A DNA stretch of 64,000 bases from Cyanobacteria bacterium REEB417 (GTDB lineage Bacteria > Cyanobacteriota > Cyanobacteriia > PCC-6307 > Cyanobiaceae). This document shows, piece after piece, positions 48,723 through 59,391 of the stretch (position 1 is the first letter of the stretch; every line of letters begins with the position of its first letter). The notes beneath the pieces are model-generated. The model saw only the letters and a program-made list of their open reading frames with translations, was not told the DNA's origin and did no database searches. The stretch covers positions 1 through 64,000 of the forward strand of contig JAGWVJ010000004.1 in NCBI GenBank assembly GCA_018970945.1. Direction: 5' to 3'. A program made the position numbers and the translations under genes.

Positions 48723-50150
48723 ATGAAGGTTGTGGTGTTCGACGACGACCCCACCGGCTCCCAGACGGTGCACGGTTGTCCGCTGCTGCTGCGGACCGAT
48801 GCCACGGCCTTGCGCCAGGGCCTGCAGCACCCGTCACCGCTGCTGTTTGTGCTGGCCAACAGCCGCGCGCTCGAGCCCGCTGTGGCGCGTGAGCGGGTCG
48901 CCGGCATCTGCCGCAGCCTGGACGAGGCCCTGAGACGGATTGCCGCCGAGGACGCCAGGTTGGCCGCCCGCCTGCGGCCCCTGGTGCTGGTGAGCCGGGG
49001 CGATTCGACCCTGCGGGGCCATTTCCCCCTTGAACTGGAGGTGATCGAGCAGGAGTTGCTGGGCGGGCCGGATGCCGTCGATGCCCGCTTTCTGGTGCCG
49101 GCCTTTCTGCCCGGTGGGCGCACCACCGTTGATGGCATCCACCTGCTGCATGGCCAGCCGGTGCACACCAGTGCCTTTGGCCGCGACGGCCTGTTCGGCT
49201 TTGACACCAGCGACCTGGCGGCCTACATCGAAGCCAAGAGCGGTGGCCGGGTGCCGGCGGCGGCGGTGCAGCGCCTCGCGCTCGCCGAGCTCGAGGCCGA
49301 TCCCGAAGCCTTGACGGCCCGGCTGGCGGCTCTGCCCTCCGGGGCCTGGGTGGTGGTGGATGCGGTGCGGCCCCGGCACCTGGCGGCGTTTGCTGCGGCA
49401 GCGCTGGCGCTGATGACGCCTGCCGCTGCGACGCGCTGGCGGCGGCCGCGGCGGTTTCTGTTCCAGTCGGCCGCCAGCCTGCTCAATGCCCTGGTGGAGC
49501 CGGAGCTGGGTGCGCCGCCCCTGGCTGGGGCCCGACTGGCTGCCCTGCGCCGCCGCGACGGCTGCGGCCGGCCCGGGCCCGGGCTGGTGCTGGTGGGCTC
49601 CCATGTGCCCCTGGCCGATGCCCAGCTGGCCCACCTGCTGGCGGTTGACCCCCGCTGCCGGTTGATCGAGATCGAGGTGTCCCGGCTGGCCCGTGTGCTG
49701 GAGGGGCCTGCCCCCGGCGAGCTGCTGGCTTCGCTCGAGGGCGCCTGGCTCGCCCGCCTGCGTCAGGTTCTTGACGCGGGCCAGACCCCGGTGCTGGCCA
49801 GCTCCAGGGGTGAGCTGCCCTGCCGCAGCAGCAGCGAGCGCCGCCGCCTGGGCCTGGAGCTGGCGGCGTTGATGGCCCGCTTGGTGGGGGCCCTGGCCCC
49901 CCGGCTCGGTTTTGTGCTCAGCAAGGGGGGGATCACCAGCCACACCCTGCTCGAGAGCGGCCTGGGCTGCAGCGCCGTGGCCCTGCAGGGTCAGCTGCTG
50001 CCGGGGCTCTCGCTGGTGCTGGCGGGCGATCTGCCGGTGCTCACCTGTCCGGGGAATCTGGGGGATGCCCAGACACTGCAGCAGGCCCTGGCGCTGATGC
50101 AGGCAGAGCAGCCCCGGACAGGGCCAGGGCCAGGGCCGCCAGGCTGCTGA
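48723..50150 (+). CDS. Four-carbon acid sugar kinase family (DUF1537/OtnK-like)
   Basis: MKVVVFDDDPTGSQTVHGCPLLL; RGDSTLRGHFPLELEVIEQ; VLSKGGITSHTLLESGL. Confidence 0.88.
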   Translation: MKVVVFDDDPTGSQTVHGCPLLLRTDATALRQGLQHPSPLLFVLANSRALEPAVARERVAGICRSLDEALRRIAAEDARLAARLRPLVLVSRGDSTLRGHFPLELEVIEQELLGGPDAVDARFLVPAFLPGGRTTVDGIHLLHGQPVHTSAFGRDGLFGFDTSDLAAYIEAKSGGRVPAAAVQRLALAELEADPEALTARLAALPSGAWVVVDAVRPRHLAAFAAAALALMTPAAATRWRRPRRFLFQSAASLLNALVEPELGAPPLAGARLAALRRRDGCGRPGPGLVLVGSHVPLADAQLAHLLAVDPRCRLIEIEVSRLARVLEGPAPGELLASLEGAWLARLRQVLDAGQTPVLASSRGELPCRSSSERRRLGLELAALMARLVGALAPRLGFVLSKGGITSHTLLESGLGCSAVALQGQLLPGLSLVLAGDLPVLTCPGNLGDAQTLQQALALMQAEQPRTGPGPGPPGC

Positions 50151-51432
50151 GCGGGTCGGCGGTCACCGCGGCCAGCACGAACGCCATGGATCCAGCGGCG
50201 ATCAGCAGCGGGGTCAGGGGGTAGCCCCAGCAGCCAAAGGGCCGCTGCAACGCGGGTTCCTGCAGCCTCAGGGCCAGCAGCGAGGCCATGCCGATCAGCG
50301 GCAACCCCACGTAGAGGACCGCCCCCATGGCCAGCAACCGCTCGAAGCTGCCGAGCAGCACCAGGGCGGCGGCGCTGGCCGCGGTCAGCAGCAGCCCCGC
50401 CGCCGGGGTGCCGCCGCTGTTGACGACGGCGAGGGCCGGCAGCGGCAGCAGTCCTGCTTCGGCCAGCCCATAGAGAATGCGGGGAGCCGCCATGATCGCG
50501 GTGTTGACCAGTCCGAGCAGGGCCACCAGGGCCACCACGCTGATCACCAGGCCGCCGGCGCTGCCGATCAGCACGGTGGCCGCCGTGGCTGCCGGCAGGC
50601 TGGAATGTGCCAGGGCCTCCAGCGGCAACACCCGCAGCAGGCCCGCATTGACCAGCAGATAGAGCGCCAGCACCGCCAGCACCCCGCCGATCAGCGAACG
50701 CGGCAGGTCCCGTGCCGGCTCGCTGAACTCTTCGGCGAAGTAGATCGGGCTGGCCCAGCCGTCGTAGGTGGTGATCACCCCCTGCAGGGCCACCACCGCC
50801 GGCAGCAGCAGGGCCGCACCGCCGGGGATGCCCGGGGCGGGGTCCATGGTCGCCGCCAGCGGCGCCGTGCCTGCGCCGGGGTGCAGCACGAAGCAGGCGA
50901 CCACCAGCACCGTGAACGCTCCTGCCTTGGCCAGGCTGAGCAGTTCCTGGCTGGCGCTGCCCGCCCTGACCCCCCGCAGCTGGATCACGCTGAACAGGCC
51001 GATCACGGCCAGAGCCAGGGCCTTCGAACCCAGCCCGGCAGGCAGCAGGGCGTCGGGGAGCAGGGCGGCGCCATAGTCGCCGGCGGTGGTGGCCACCCAG
51101 GCCAGGCCGATGCAATGGGCCAGCCAGTCGGTCCAGCCGGTGACCAGCCCCATCCGCCGCCCGAAGGCGCGCTCGGCGTAGACCCACCAGCCGCCGGCCC
51201 GTGGCAGGGCGGCGGCCAGCTCGGCCACGGCCACGGCCCCCAGCAGGGCGTACAGGCCGCCGACGATCCAGACGGCCCAGATCAGCCAGCGATCGCCCAG
51301 CTGGGCGGCGACCAGGCCCGGGGTGCGCAGGATGCCCGCGCCGATGGTGCCGCCGACGGCCCCCGCCAGCCCGAAGCCCAGTCCCAGGACGCTCTGGAGG
51401 CGGCCGGGACTGGTGGCTGCAGGCGTGGCCAT
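50041..51432 (-). CDS. APC-family amino acid/amine permease
   Basis: GLAGAVGGTIGAGILRTPGLVAAQLGDRWLIWAVWIVGGLYALLGAVAVAELAAALPRAGGWWVYAERAFG. Confidence 0.88.
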   Translation of the reverse strand: MATPAATSPGRLQSVLGLGFGLAGAVGGTIGAGILRTPGLVAAQLGDRWLIWAVWIVGGLYALLGAVAVAELAAALPRAGGWWVYAERAFGRRMGLVTGWTDWLAHCIGLAWVATTAGDYGAALLPDALLPAGLGSKALALAVIGLFSVIQLRGVRAGSASQELLSLAKAGAFTVLVVACFVLHPGAGTAPLAATMDPAPGIPGGAALLLPAVVALQGVITTYDGWASPIYFAEEFSEPARDLPRSLIGGVLAVLALYLLVNAGLLRVLPLEALAHSSLPAATAATVLIGSAGGLVISVVALVALLGLVNTAIMAAPRILYGLAEAGLLPLPALAVVNSGGTPAAGLLLTAASAAALVLLGSFERLLAMGAVLYVGLPLIGMASLLALRLQEPALQRPFGCWGYPLTPLLIAAGSMAFVLAAVTADPLSSLAALALALSGAALPASAPGPAAVSGHPPDSPDR

Positions 51433-51435
51433 CGG

Positions 51436-52773
51436 CTAGGTGGCTTGGCCGGCGCCGAAACTGCGGGCCAGCACTTGCATCGGATGCTGCACGGGCAGCC
51501 CCGCCAGGTGGCGCCGGAGCTGCAGGCTGCAACCGATGTTGGCGCTCACGGCGATCTGGGCGCCGGTGCCGCGCAGGTCATCGGCCTTGCGGGCTCCCAG
51601 CAGCTCAGCTTCGGTCGGTTGAACCAGGTTGTAGATGCCGGCGCTGCCGCAGCACACCCCCTGCTCGAGCGGTTCGCGCAGCCGCACGTGGGGAATGGCC
51701 TGCAGCAGCTGTCGCGGCGCGGCACTGATGCCCTGGCCATGCAGCATGTGGCAGGCGTCGTGATACGCCAGCGTCAGGGGGCGATCGGCGCTGGCAGGGC
51801 AGCCGTCGGGGTGAGTCAGGGGCTTCAGGCCTGCCTGGAATGCGGTCGTGAGCCCCACGCGGGCCAGAAATTCCTGCACATCAACCGCCTTGTCGGCCAG
51901 TTCGGCGGCCGCGGCGGCGAGCTCGGGCGCTGCATCCGCCAGCAGGCGCCCGTAGGCCTTGAGGCTGTGACCGCAGCCCGAGGCGCTCACCAGCACCGCA
52001 TCGAGGGGGCCGACCCCATTGAAGCGATGGATCAACGCCTGGGCCAGCGCGCGGGTCTGGGCCTCCTCGCCCTGGTGATGGGTCACGGCGCCGCAGCAGC
52101 CCTGATCGGTGGGGACCACCACCTCGATGCCGTTGGCCGCCAGCACCTGCGCCGTCGCGGCGTTGACGGCTGGGTCGAACACCCGCTGCACACAGCCCAG
52201 CAGCAGCCCCACGCGGTAGCGCCGCTCGCCGACCGCCGGGATCACCTGGGGCAGTCGGTCGCTGAAGCTGTCTGGGCTGAGGGGGGGCAGGAGTTGTTCC
52301 ATCGCCGCCAGCTGGGGGCCCAGCACCTTGGTGAGGCCCATGCCCCGCACCAGCGCCTGCAGCGGCGTGCCGGCATAGCTCCGCAGGGGTCGCAGCAGGG
52401 CCCGCAGCCGCGCCGGGTACGGCAGCAGCCCAAACAGCAGTCGCCGCCAGAGCTGCTGGGCGGGGCTGCGCAGTTCGGGGGCGTTGAGCCGGGGCCGGGT
52501 CGCCTCGATCAGCTGGTCGTAGCGCACCCCTGAGGGGCAGGCGCTCACACAGGCCAGGCAGCCCAGGCAGCTGTCGAAATGGCCGGCCACCGTGGCATCG
52601 AGCGTCAGCTCACCGGCTTCGATCGCTTTGAGGGCATGGATGCGCCCCCGGGGCGAGTCCATTTCGCTGCCCAGGGCCAGGTAGCTGGCACAGCTGGGCA
52701 GGCAGAAGCCGCAGTGCACGCAGGGATCGGTTCCCCCGGGCGGCAATCCAGGCAGCGTCGTGGGCGCAGTCAT
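51436..52773 (-). CDS. glcF: Glycolate oxidase iron-sulfur subunit GlcF-like
   Basis: CVHCGFCLPSCASYLALGSEMDSPRGRIHALKAIEAG; CLGCLACVSACPSGVRYDQLIE; CCG motifs. Confidence 0.92.
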   Translation of the reverse strand: MTAPTTLPGLPPGGTDPCVHCGFCLPSCASYLALGSEMDSPRGRIHALKAIEAGELTLDATVAGHFDSCLGCLACVSACPSGVRYDQLIEATRPRLNAPELRSPAQQLWRRLLFGLLPYPARLRALLRPLRSYAGTPLQALVRGMGLTKVLGPQLAAMEQLLPPLSPDSFSDRLPQVIPAVGERRYRVGLLLGCVQRVFDPAVNAATAQVLAANGIEVVVPTDQGCCGAVTHHQGEEAQTRALAQALIHRFNGVGPLDAVLVSASGCGHSLKAYGRLLADAAPELAAAAAELADKAVDVQEFLARVGLTTAFQAGLKPLTHPDGCPASADRPLTLAYHDACHMLHGQGISAAPRQLLQAIPHVRLREPLEQGVCCGSAGIYNLVQPTEAELLGARKADDLRGTGAQIAVSANIGCSLQLRRHLAGLPVQHPMQVLARSFGAGQAT

Positions 52774-52797
52774 GGCCCGAGTCTGCCTGGCATGGCC

Positions 52798-54222
<1,425 letters not shown>

Positions 54223-54415
54223 GAAGGGCCCGTGCGCGATCGGTCTTGGGGCGAGCCTATGCCTGCGGGTGGGACCCAAAAGGTTGCTGGTGATCGGCGC
54301 CGGGCTCGGTCGCTGTGCTGGGCTGCCGCCGCTTCAGAGTCGCCGGCACCGCGGCGATGTCGGCAACTGCCGATCTGCCCTGCCCCATCCCGGCGGAACC
54401 CCCCAGGATGGGGCC

Positions 54416-54922
54416 ATGAACGCTGCCGACCAGGCCCGCTCGCTCGATCTGGCCCAGGTGATCGCCTCGGCAGCAGCTCTGGTGCGCACGGCCTTCCCGG
54501 CTGCCAGGGCCAACCTGACCCCCTGGCGCGATGACCCGTGGACCCGGGCCTGGGCAGAGGATGAGAGCGTCGATCTCTCGTTTCACTTTCCGGGTTGGAA
54601 TCCCCGCAACCAGTGCCGTTCGATGCTGGTGCAGCTGCGGCTCGAACGGGCACCGCAGGCCCAGGCCCTCCCAGGAGGTGCCGCTGCCAGCACCAGGCCC
54701 CGGTTGCTTGGGGTGGTGATCCGGGGCCTCACCTACGACTCGGAGCGCTGGCGTTTGGCCACCGTCGGCGATTGGCAGCCCAGTGGTTCCCACCTGCCCC
54801 AGCCCGTTGTCGTTGTGCACCTCCAGCAGGTCTGTCGTGACTTGTTCGCCCTGTTCGAGGGCCGGCTTGCCCACTCCCAGCCCGGTTCTGCCAACGACGA
54901 TGCCCACGACCAGGCTGCTTGA
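54416..54922 (+). CDS. Hypothetical protein
   Basis: MNAADQARSLDLAQVIASAAALVRTAFPAARANLTPWRDDPWTRAW; start trimmed to ATG 54416. Confidence 0.65.
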   Translation: MNAADQARSLDLAQVIASAAALVRTAFPAARANLTPWRDDPWTRAWAEDESVDLSFHFPGWNPRNQCRSMLVQLRLERAPQAQALPGGAAASTRPRLLGVVIRGLTYDSERWRLATVGDWQPSGSHLPQPVVVVHLQQVCRDLFALFEGRLAHSQPGSANDDAHDQAA

Positions 54923-54959
54923 CCAGGCTGCTTGACAAGGTTGATTGGCAAGGCCGCTT
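54908..54959 (+). repeat. 13-nt tandem repeat, four copies (two perfect, two diverged), across a stop codon
   Basis: GACCAGGCTGCTT / GACCAGGCTGCTT / GACAAGGTTGATT / GGCAAGGCCGCTT. Confidence 0.85.
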
Positions 54960-55113
54960 GCGCCCAGCGCCATGGCCGGCGGTCTGCATCTCCCCTCCCG
55001 TCGGAGCTCGCGGTGTGTTCGGGAAGGGCAGCTTTACCCTTCGCAACCAAGGCGCTCTGTGGGCCCGATGGGGCACCTAACTTGGCCGTTCTGCCTGCAT
55101 CAGCGTCTACACC

Positions 55114-55833
55114 ATGGCTGTCGCCCTGGCCTCACAGCTGCGTGAGGGAACCAAGAAGTCCCACACGATGGCCGAGAACACCGGCTTCGTGAGCTGCTTT
55201 CTCAAAGGCGTGGTCGACAAGGCCAGCTATCGCACCCTGGTGGCGGATCTTTACTTTGTCTATTCGGCGATGGAGGAAGAGATCGGCCGGCTGCGGGCGG
55301 CAGGCCATCCCGTGGTGGGCCCTGTCGGCTTCCCCGAGCTCAACCGACGCGAGACCCTTGAGCAGGACCTGGCCTTTTACTTCGGCGAGTCCTGGCGCAG
55401 TGCGATCAGCGCCACACCGGCGGCGCAGGCGTATGTCGCCCGTATTCATCAGGTGGCGGCTGAGGCCCCCGAGCTCCTGGTGGGTCACCACTACACGCGG
55501 TACATCGGTGATCTGAGTGGTGGCCAGATTCTCAAGAACATCGCCCAGAAAGCGATGAACCTGGGAGAACACGACGGTCTGCGCTTCTATGAGTTCGAGG
55601 CGATTCCCGATGAGAAGGGATTCAAGACCAATTACCGCGCCACCCTCGACAACCTGCCGATCGACCAGGCCATGGCCGACCGCATCGTTGAGGAGGCCAA
55701 CCATGCCTTTCACCTGAACATGACGATGTTCCAGGAGCTCGAGGGCAACCTGATCGCCGCCATCGGCAAGGTGCTGTTCGGTTTCCTGACCCGCCGCCAG
55801 CGCGCCGGCAGCACCGAGGCTGTTGCCGCCTGA
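55114..55833 (+). CDS. Heme oxygenase
   Basis: MAVALASQLREGTKKSHTMAENTGFVSCFLKGVVDKASYRTLVADLYFVYSAMEEEI; HHYTRYIGDLSGGQIL. Confidence 0.97.
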   Translation: MAVALASQLREGTKKSHTMAENTGFVSCFLKGVVDKASYRTLVADLYFVYSAMEEEIGRLRAAGHPVVGPVGFPELNRRETLEQDLAFYFGESWRSAISATPAAQAYVARIHQVAAEAPELLVGHHYTRYIGDLSGGQILKNIAQKAMNLGEHDGLRFYEFEAIPDEKGFKTNYRATLDNLPIDQAMADRIVEEANHAFHLNMTMFQELEGNLIAAIGKVLFGFLTRRQRAGSTEAVAA

Positions 55834-55835
55834 GC

Positions 55836-56888
55836 TTGCGTACCCTTCGTTTTCTCGTTCCCGGCACCGGTCGCCGCTTTCGTTGCGGTGGCCTGGCGGT
55901 CGAGCTGCAGACGGCGCGTCTGGTTGCCGCCCTGGTGCCCACCGAGGTGGTCACCTACCGCGAGCGTCAGAGCGATCAGCTCTTTCTGGACGATCTGTTG
56001 CGCGCCGAGCCCCTGGGTGGCCCAGATGCCGATAAGGCTCTCTGGATCGTCAGTTGGGGCTTTGATGTGCCAAGGCTCCTGCGGCGGCTGCGCGGGCGGG
56101 CTGTGGCGTATCACGCCCACAGCAGTGGCTACGGCTTTGATCTGCCCCCCGGGGTGCCGGTGTTGGCGGTGAGCCGCAACACCCTGGGCTACTGGGGCGA
56201 TCGGGCTGGTCGCGTTCCGCTGCTGCTGGTGCCCAACGCGCTCGAGCCCCAGTGGATCGCACGGGGTGAGCGGCCCGCGTCGGGCTCCGGGCCCACCATG
56301 GCTGCGCGTCGCCCGATCGATGTGCTGGTGCAGCGGCGCAAGTGCAGCGCCTATGTGCTCGAGCAGCTGGTGCCGGCGTTGCGCGCCGGTGGTCTCAACG
56401 TCGAAGTGCAGACCGGCTGGGTCGATGATCTGGTGGCGCTGTTCAACAGCGCGGCGGTGGTTCTCTACGACTCGGCCGATTACTGGCGTGGCTGCGGGGT
56501 CAGCGAGGGCTTTGGGCTGCCGCCGATCGAGGCCATGGCCTGTGGTTGTGTGGTGTTCAGCAGCCTCAACCACGCCCTGGCCGACTGCCTTGATCCCGGG
56601 GTGCTCGGCCATCAGCTGGGTCTGGGCACCCTGGGCGCCGATGTGGCACGCATCACGGCGGCGGTGGCCCATCCGGCCCGCTGGCAGGCCGACACTGCCG
56701 CGTTGCAACGGCTGCTCGAGGATCTGGACGAATCCAGCCTGCAGCAGCGTTGGCAACGGGCCCTGGCGCTCCTGAACCGACACTGGGACCGGCTGTTGCT
56801 GGCCGCTGAGCCGCCGTTGCGTTCCCCCAGCCCTCTGCAGCTGCAGTGGTCACGCGTTCGGCAGAAGCTGGCGCAGCTGCGGCGCTGA
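55836..56888 (+). CDS. Glycosyltransferase (GT-B/group 1-like), TTG start
   Basis: LRFLVPGTGRRFRCGGLAVELQTARL; GVSEGFGLPPIEAMACGCVVFSS. Confidence 0.8.
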   Translation: MRTLRFLVPGTGRRFRCGGLAVELQTARLVAALVPTEVVTYRERQSDQLFLDDLLRAEPLGGPDADKALWIVSWGFDVPRLLRRLRGRAVAYHAHSSGYGFDLPPGVPVLAVSRNTLGYWGDRAGRVPLLLVPNALEPQWIARGERPASGSGPTMAARRPIDVLVQRRKCSAYVLEQLVPALRAGGLNVEVQTGWVDDLVALFNSAAVVLYDSADYWRGCGVSEGFGLPPIEAMACGCVVFSSLNHALADCLDPGVLGHQLGLGTLGADVARITAAVAHPARWQADTAALQRLLEDLDESSLQQRWQRALALLNRHWDRLLLAAEPPLRSPSPLQLQWSRVRQKLAQLRR

Positions 56889-56905
56889 GGGGTGACACTG
56901 GCTGA

Positions 56906-59332
56906 ATGAGCGCCTTTCTCTCGGGGTTGAATGACGCCCAGCGCCGGGCGGTGGACCACCACACCGGTCCCCTGCTGGTGGTGGCCGGGGCCGGCAGCGG
57001 CAAGACCCGGGCCCTGACGCACCGCATCGCCCACCTGATCGGCCACCATGGCGTTGACCCGGCCGAGCTGCTGGCGGTCACCTTCACCAACAAGGCCGCC
57101 CGCGAGATGAAGGAGCGGCTCGAGCTGCTGCTGGCCCAGAAGCTGGCCCAGAGCCAGTTCGGCCAGCCGTTCAGCACCCTGGCTCCCGCGGAACAGCGCC
57201 AGCTGCGCCTCCGCATCGACCGCGAGGTCATCAAGGAGCTGTGGATCGGCACGTTCCACGCCCTGTTTGCGCGGCTGCTGCGCTTTGACATCGACAAGTA
57301 CCGCGATCCTGAGGGGCTCACCTGGACCAGGCAGTTCTCGATCTACGACGAGAACGACGTGCAGAGCCTGATCAAGGAGATCGTTGTTCAGGAGCTGCAG
57401 CTCGATCCCAAGCGCTTTGAACCCAAGAAGGTGCGCTGGGCGATCAGCAACGCCAAGAACCAGCTGTGGCTGCCCGAGCAGCTCGAGGCCGACGTGGGCG
57501 GCCAGCGGGGCAAGCTGATGGCCGAGACCTACCGCCGCTACCGCCGCGCCCTGGCGGCCAACAATGCCCTCGACTTCGACGACCTTCTGCTGCTGCCGGT
57601 GCAGCTGCTGCGGCAGAACGAGGAGATCCGCCGCTACTGGCACCGCCGCTTTCGCCATGTGCTGGTCGATGAATACCAGGACACCAACCGCACCCAGTAC
57701 GAGTTGATCAAGCTGCTGGTGGCCGATGGCCGCGATCCCCAGGATTTCGCCGACTGGAGTGGCCGCTCGGTGTTTGTGGTGGGCGATGCCGACCAGAGCA
57801 TCTACAGCTTTCGGGCGGCCGACTTCCGCATCCTGATGGGCTTCCAGGAGGATTTCGGCGATGGCGGCGGCATGGGGATGGCCGGTACGGCAGAGACCAG
57901 CACCACGATGGTCAAGCTCGAGGAGAACTACCGCTCCACGGCCACGATCCTGGAGGCGGCCAACACCCTGATCGCCCATAACCGCGAGCGCATCGACAAG
58001 GTGCTGCGCCCCACCCGCGGCGAGGGGGAGCCGATCAGCCTCACCCGCTGCGACGACGAGATCGCCGAGGCCGAGGCGGTGGTGCACCGCATGCGCATGC
58101 TCGACGCCGCCCACGACGAGCTGCGCTGGGGTGACATGGCGGTGCTCTACCGCACCAATGCCCAGTCGCGTGCCCTGGAGGAGGCCCTGGTGCGCTGGGG
58201 CATTCCCTATGTGGTGGTCGGCGGCCTGCGCTTCTACGACCGCCGCGAGATCAAGGATGTGCTCGCCTACCTGCGGCTGTTGGTGAATCCGGCCGACACC
58301 GTGAGCCTGCTGCGGGTGCTCAACGTGCCCCGCCGAGGCATCGGCAAGACCACGATCGAGCGGCTCACCGACGCGGCTTCCCAGCTGGGGGTGCCCCTGT
58401 GGGAGGTGGTGCGCGACGCCGAGGCCGTGCGCTCCCTGGGCGGACGCTCGGCCAGGGGGCTGCTGCAGTTCTGCGAGCTCATCAATGACCTGCAGGAGCG
58501 TGTGGCTGATGCCGCGCCCTCCGAGCTGGTGCAGCGGGTCATGGAGCAGAGCGGCTACGTGGCCGAGCTGATCGCCGACGGTTCTGATGAGGCCGAGGAG
58601 CGCCGCCGCAATTTGCAGGAGCTCGTCAATGCCGCCCTCCAGTACCAGGAAGAGAACGATGACGGCGACCTCGAAGGCTTTCTGGCCAGTGCTGCCCTGG
58701 CCAGCGATGCCGACGACAAGGATGCCGCCGCCGATCGGGTCACGCTGATGACCCTGCACGCCAGCAAGGGTCTCGAGTTTCCGGTGGTGTTTCTGGTGGG
58801 TCTGGAGCAGGGGCTGTTCCCCAGCTTCCGCTCCCTTGATGACCCGTCGTCGCTTGAGGAGGAGCGTCGCCTCTGTTACGTGGGCGTCACCCGGGCCAAG
58901 GAGAGGTTGTTTCTGTCGCACGCCAGTGAGCGGCGCCTCTGGGGTGGCATGCGTGAGCCGGCGGTGCCGTCGGTGTTTCTGTCAGAACTGCCGGCCGAGC
59001 TGCTCTCGGGCGATGTGCCCCGCAGTGGCGGTGCCGCGATCCGGCGTGAGCAGCGGCTCGAGCGCCTGACCCGTGTCGACCGTGACGACAGCCAGCGGGT
59101 GGCCGCCGGCGGGGCAGCTGGTGCCCCCGCCAACGCTGTGCGGCGGCGCCCGTCGGCATCGGCGCCTGCCCGCGCCTGGGCCGTCGGCGATCGCCTGCGT
59201 CATGCCGCCTTTGGCGAAGGCCTGGTCACCCACCTGTTCGGCAGCGGTCAGAAGGTGTCGATCGCCGTCAAGTTCGAGGGCATGGGGCCCAAAATTCTTG
59301 ACCCACGGCTGGCACCGATCGAGCCGCTTTGA
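56906..59332 (+). CDS. pcrA: UvrD/PcrA-family ATP-dependent DNA helicase
   Basis: LNDAQRRAVDHHTGPLLVVAGAGSGKTRALTHRIAHLI; VVGDADQSIYSFRAADFRIL; VTLMTLHASKGLEFPVVFL. Confidence 0.95.
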   Translation: MSAFLSGLNDAQRRAVDHHTGPLLVVAGAGSGKTRALTHRIAHLIGHHGVDPAELLAVTFTNKAAREMKERLELLLAQKLAQSQFGQPFSTLAPAEQRQLRLRIDREVIKELWIGTFHALFARLLRFDIDKYRDPEGLTWTRQFSIYDENDVQSLIKEIVVQELQLDPKRFEPKKVRWAISNAKNQLWLPEQLEADVGGQRGKLMAETYRRYRRALAANNALDFDDLLLLPVQLLRQNEEIRRYWHRRFRHVLVDEYQDTNRTQYELIKLLVADGRDPQDFADWSGRSVFVVGDADQSIYSFRAADFRILMGFQEDFGDGGGMGMAGTAETSTTMVKLEENYRSTATILEAANTLIAHNRERIDKVLRPTRGEGEPISLTRCDDEIAEAEAVVHRMRMLDAAHDELRWGDMAVLYRTNAQSRALEEALVRWGIPYVVVGGLRFYDRREIKDVLAYLRLLVNPADTVSLLRVLNVPRRGIGKTTIERLTDAASQLGVPLWEVVRDAEAVRSLGGRSARGLLQFCELINDLQERVADAAPSELVQRVMEQSGYVAELIADGSDEAEERRRNLQELVNAALQYQEENDDGDLEGFLASAALASDADDKDAAADRVTLMTLHASKGLEFPVVFLVGLEQGLFPSFRSLDDPSSLEEERRLCYVGVTRAKERLFLSHASERRLWGGMREPAVPSVFLSELPAELLSGDVPRSGGAAIRREQRLERLTRVDRDDSQRVAAGGAAGAPANAVRRRPSASAPARAWAVGDRLRHAAFGEGLVTHLFGSGQKVSIAVKFEGMGPKILDPRLAPIEPL

Positions 59333-59391
59333 TGACGATCAATTTGCTGGCGACCAATCTGATGGAGATCAATTTGATGGTGGTCAATGGT
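59332..59391 (+). repeat. 15-nt imperfect tandem repeat, four copies, at the pcrA / AT-rich island boundary
   Basis: ATGACGATCAATTTG / CTGGCGACCAATCTG / ATGGAGATCAATTTG / ATGGTGGTCAATGGT. Confidence 0.8.

Noticed and set aside
50605-52533. 642-aa plus-strand ORF opposite the permease and glcF
   Set aside because: Antisense of clear genes; Gln/Gly/His/Arg-rich composition.
56612-58921. 769-aa minus-strand ORF opposite pcrA
   Set aside because: Antisense artefact; the plus-strand helicase motifs are intact.
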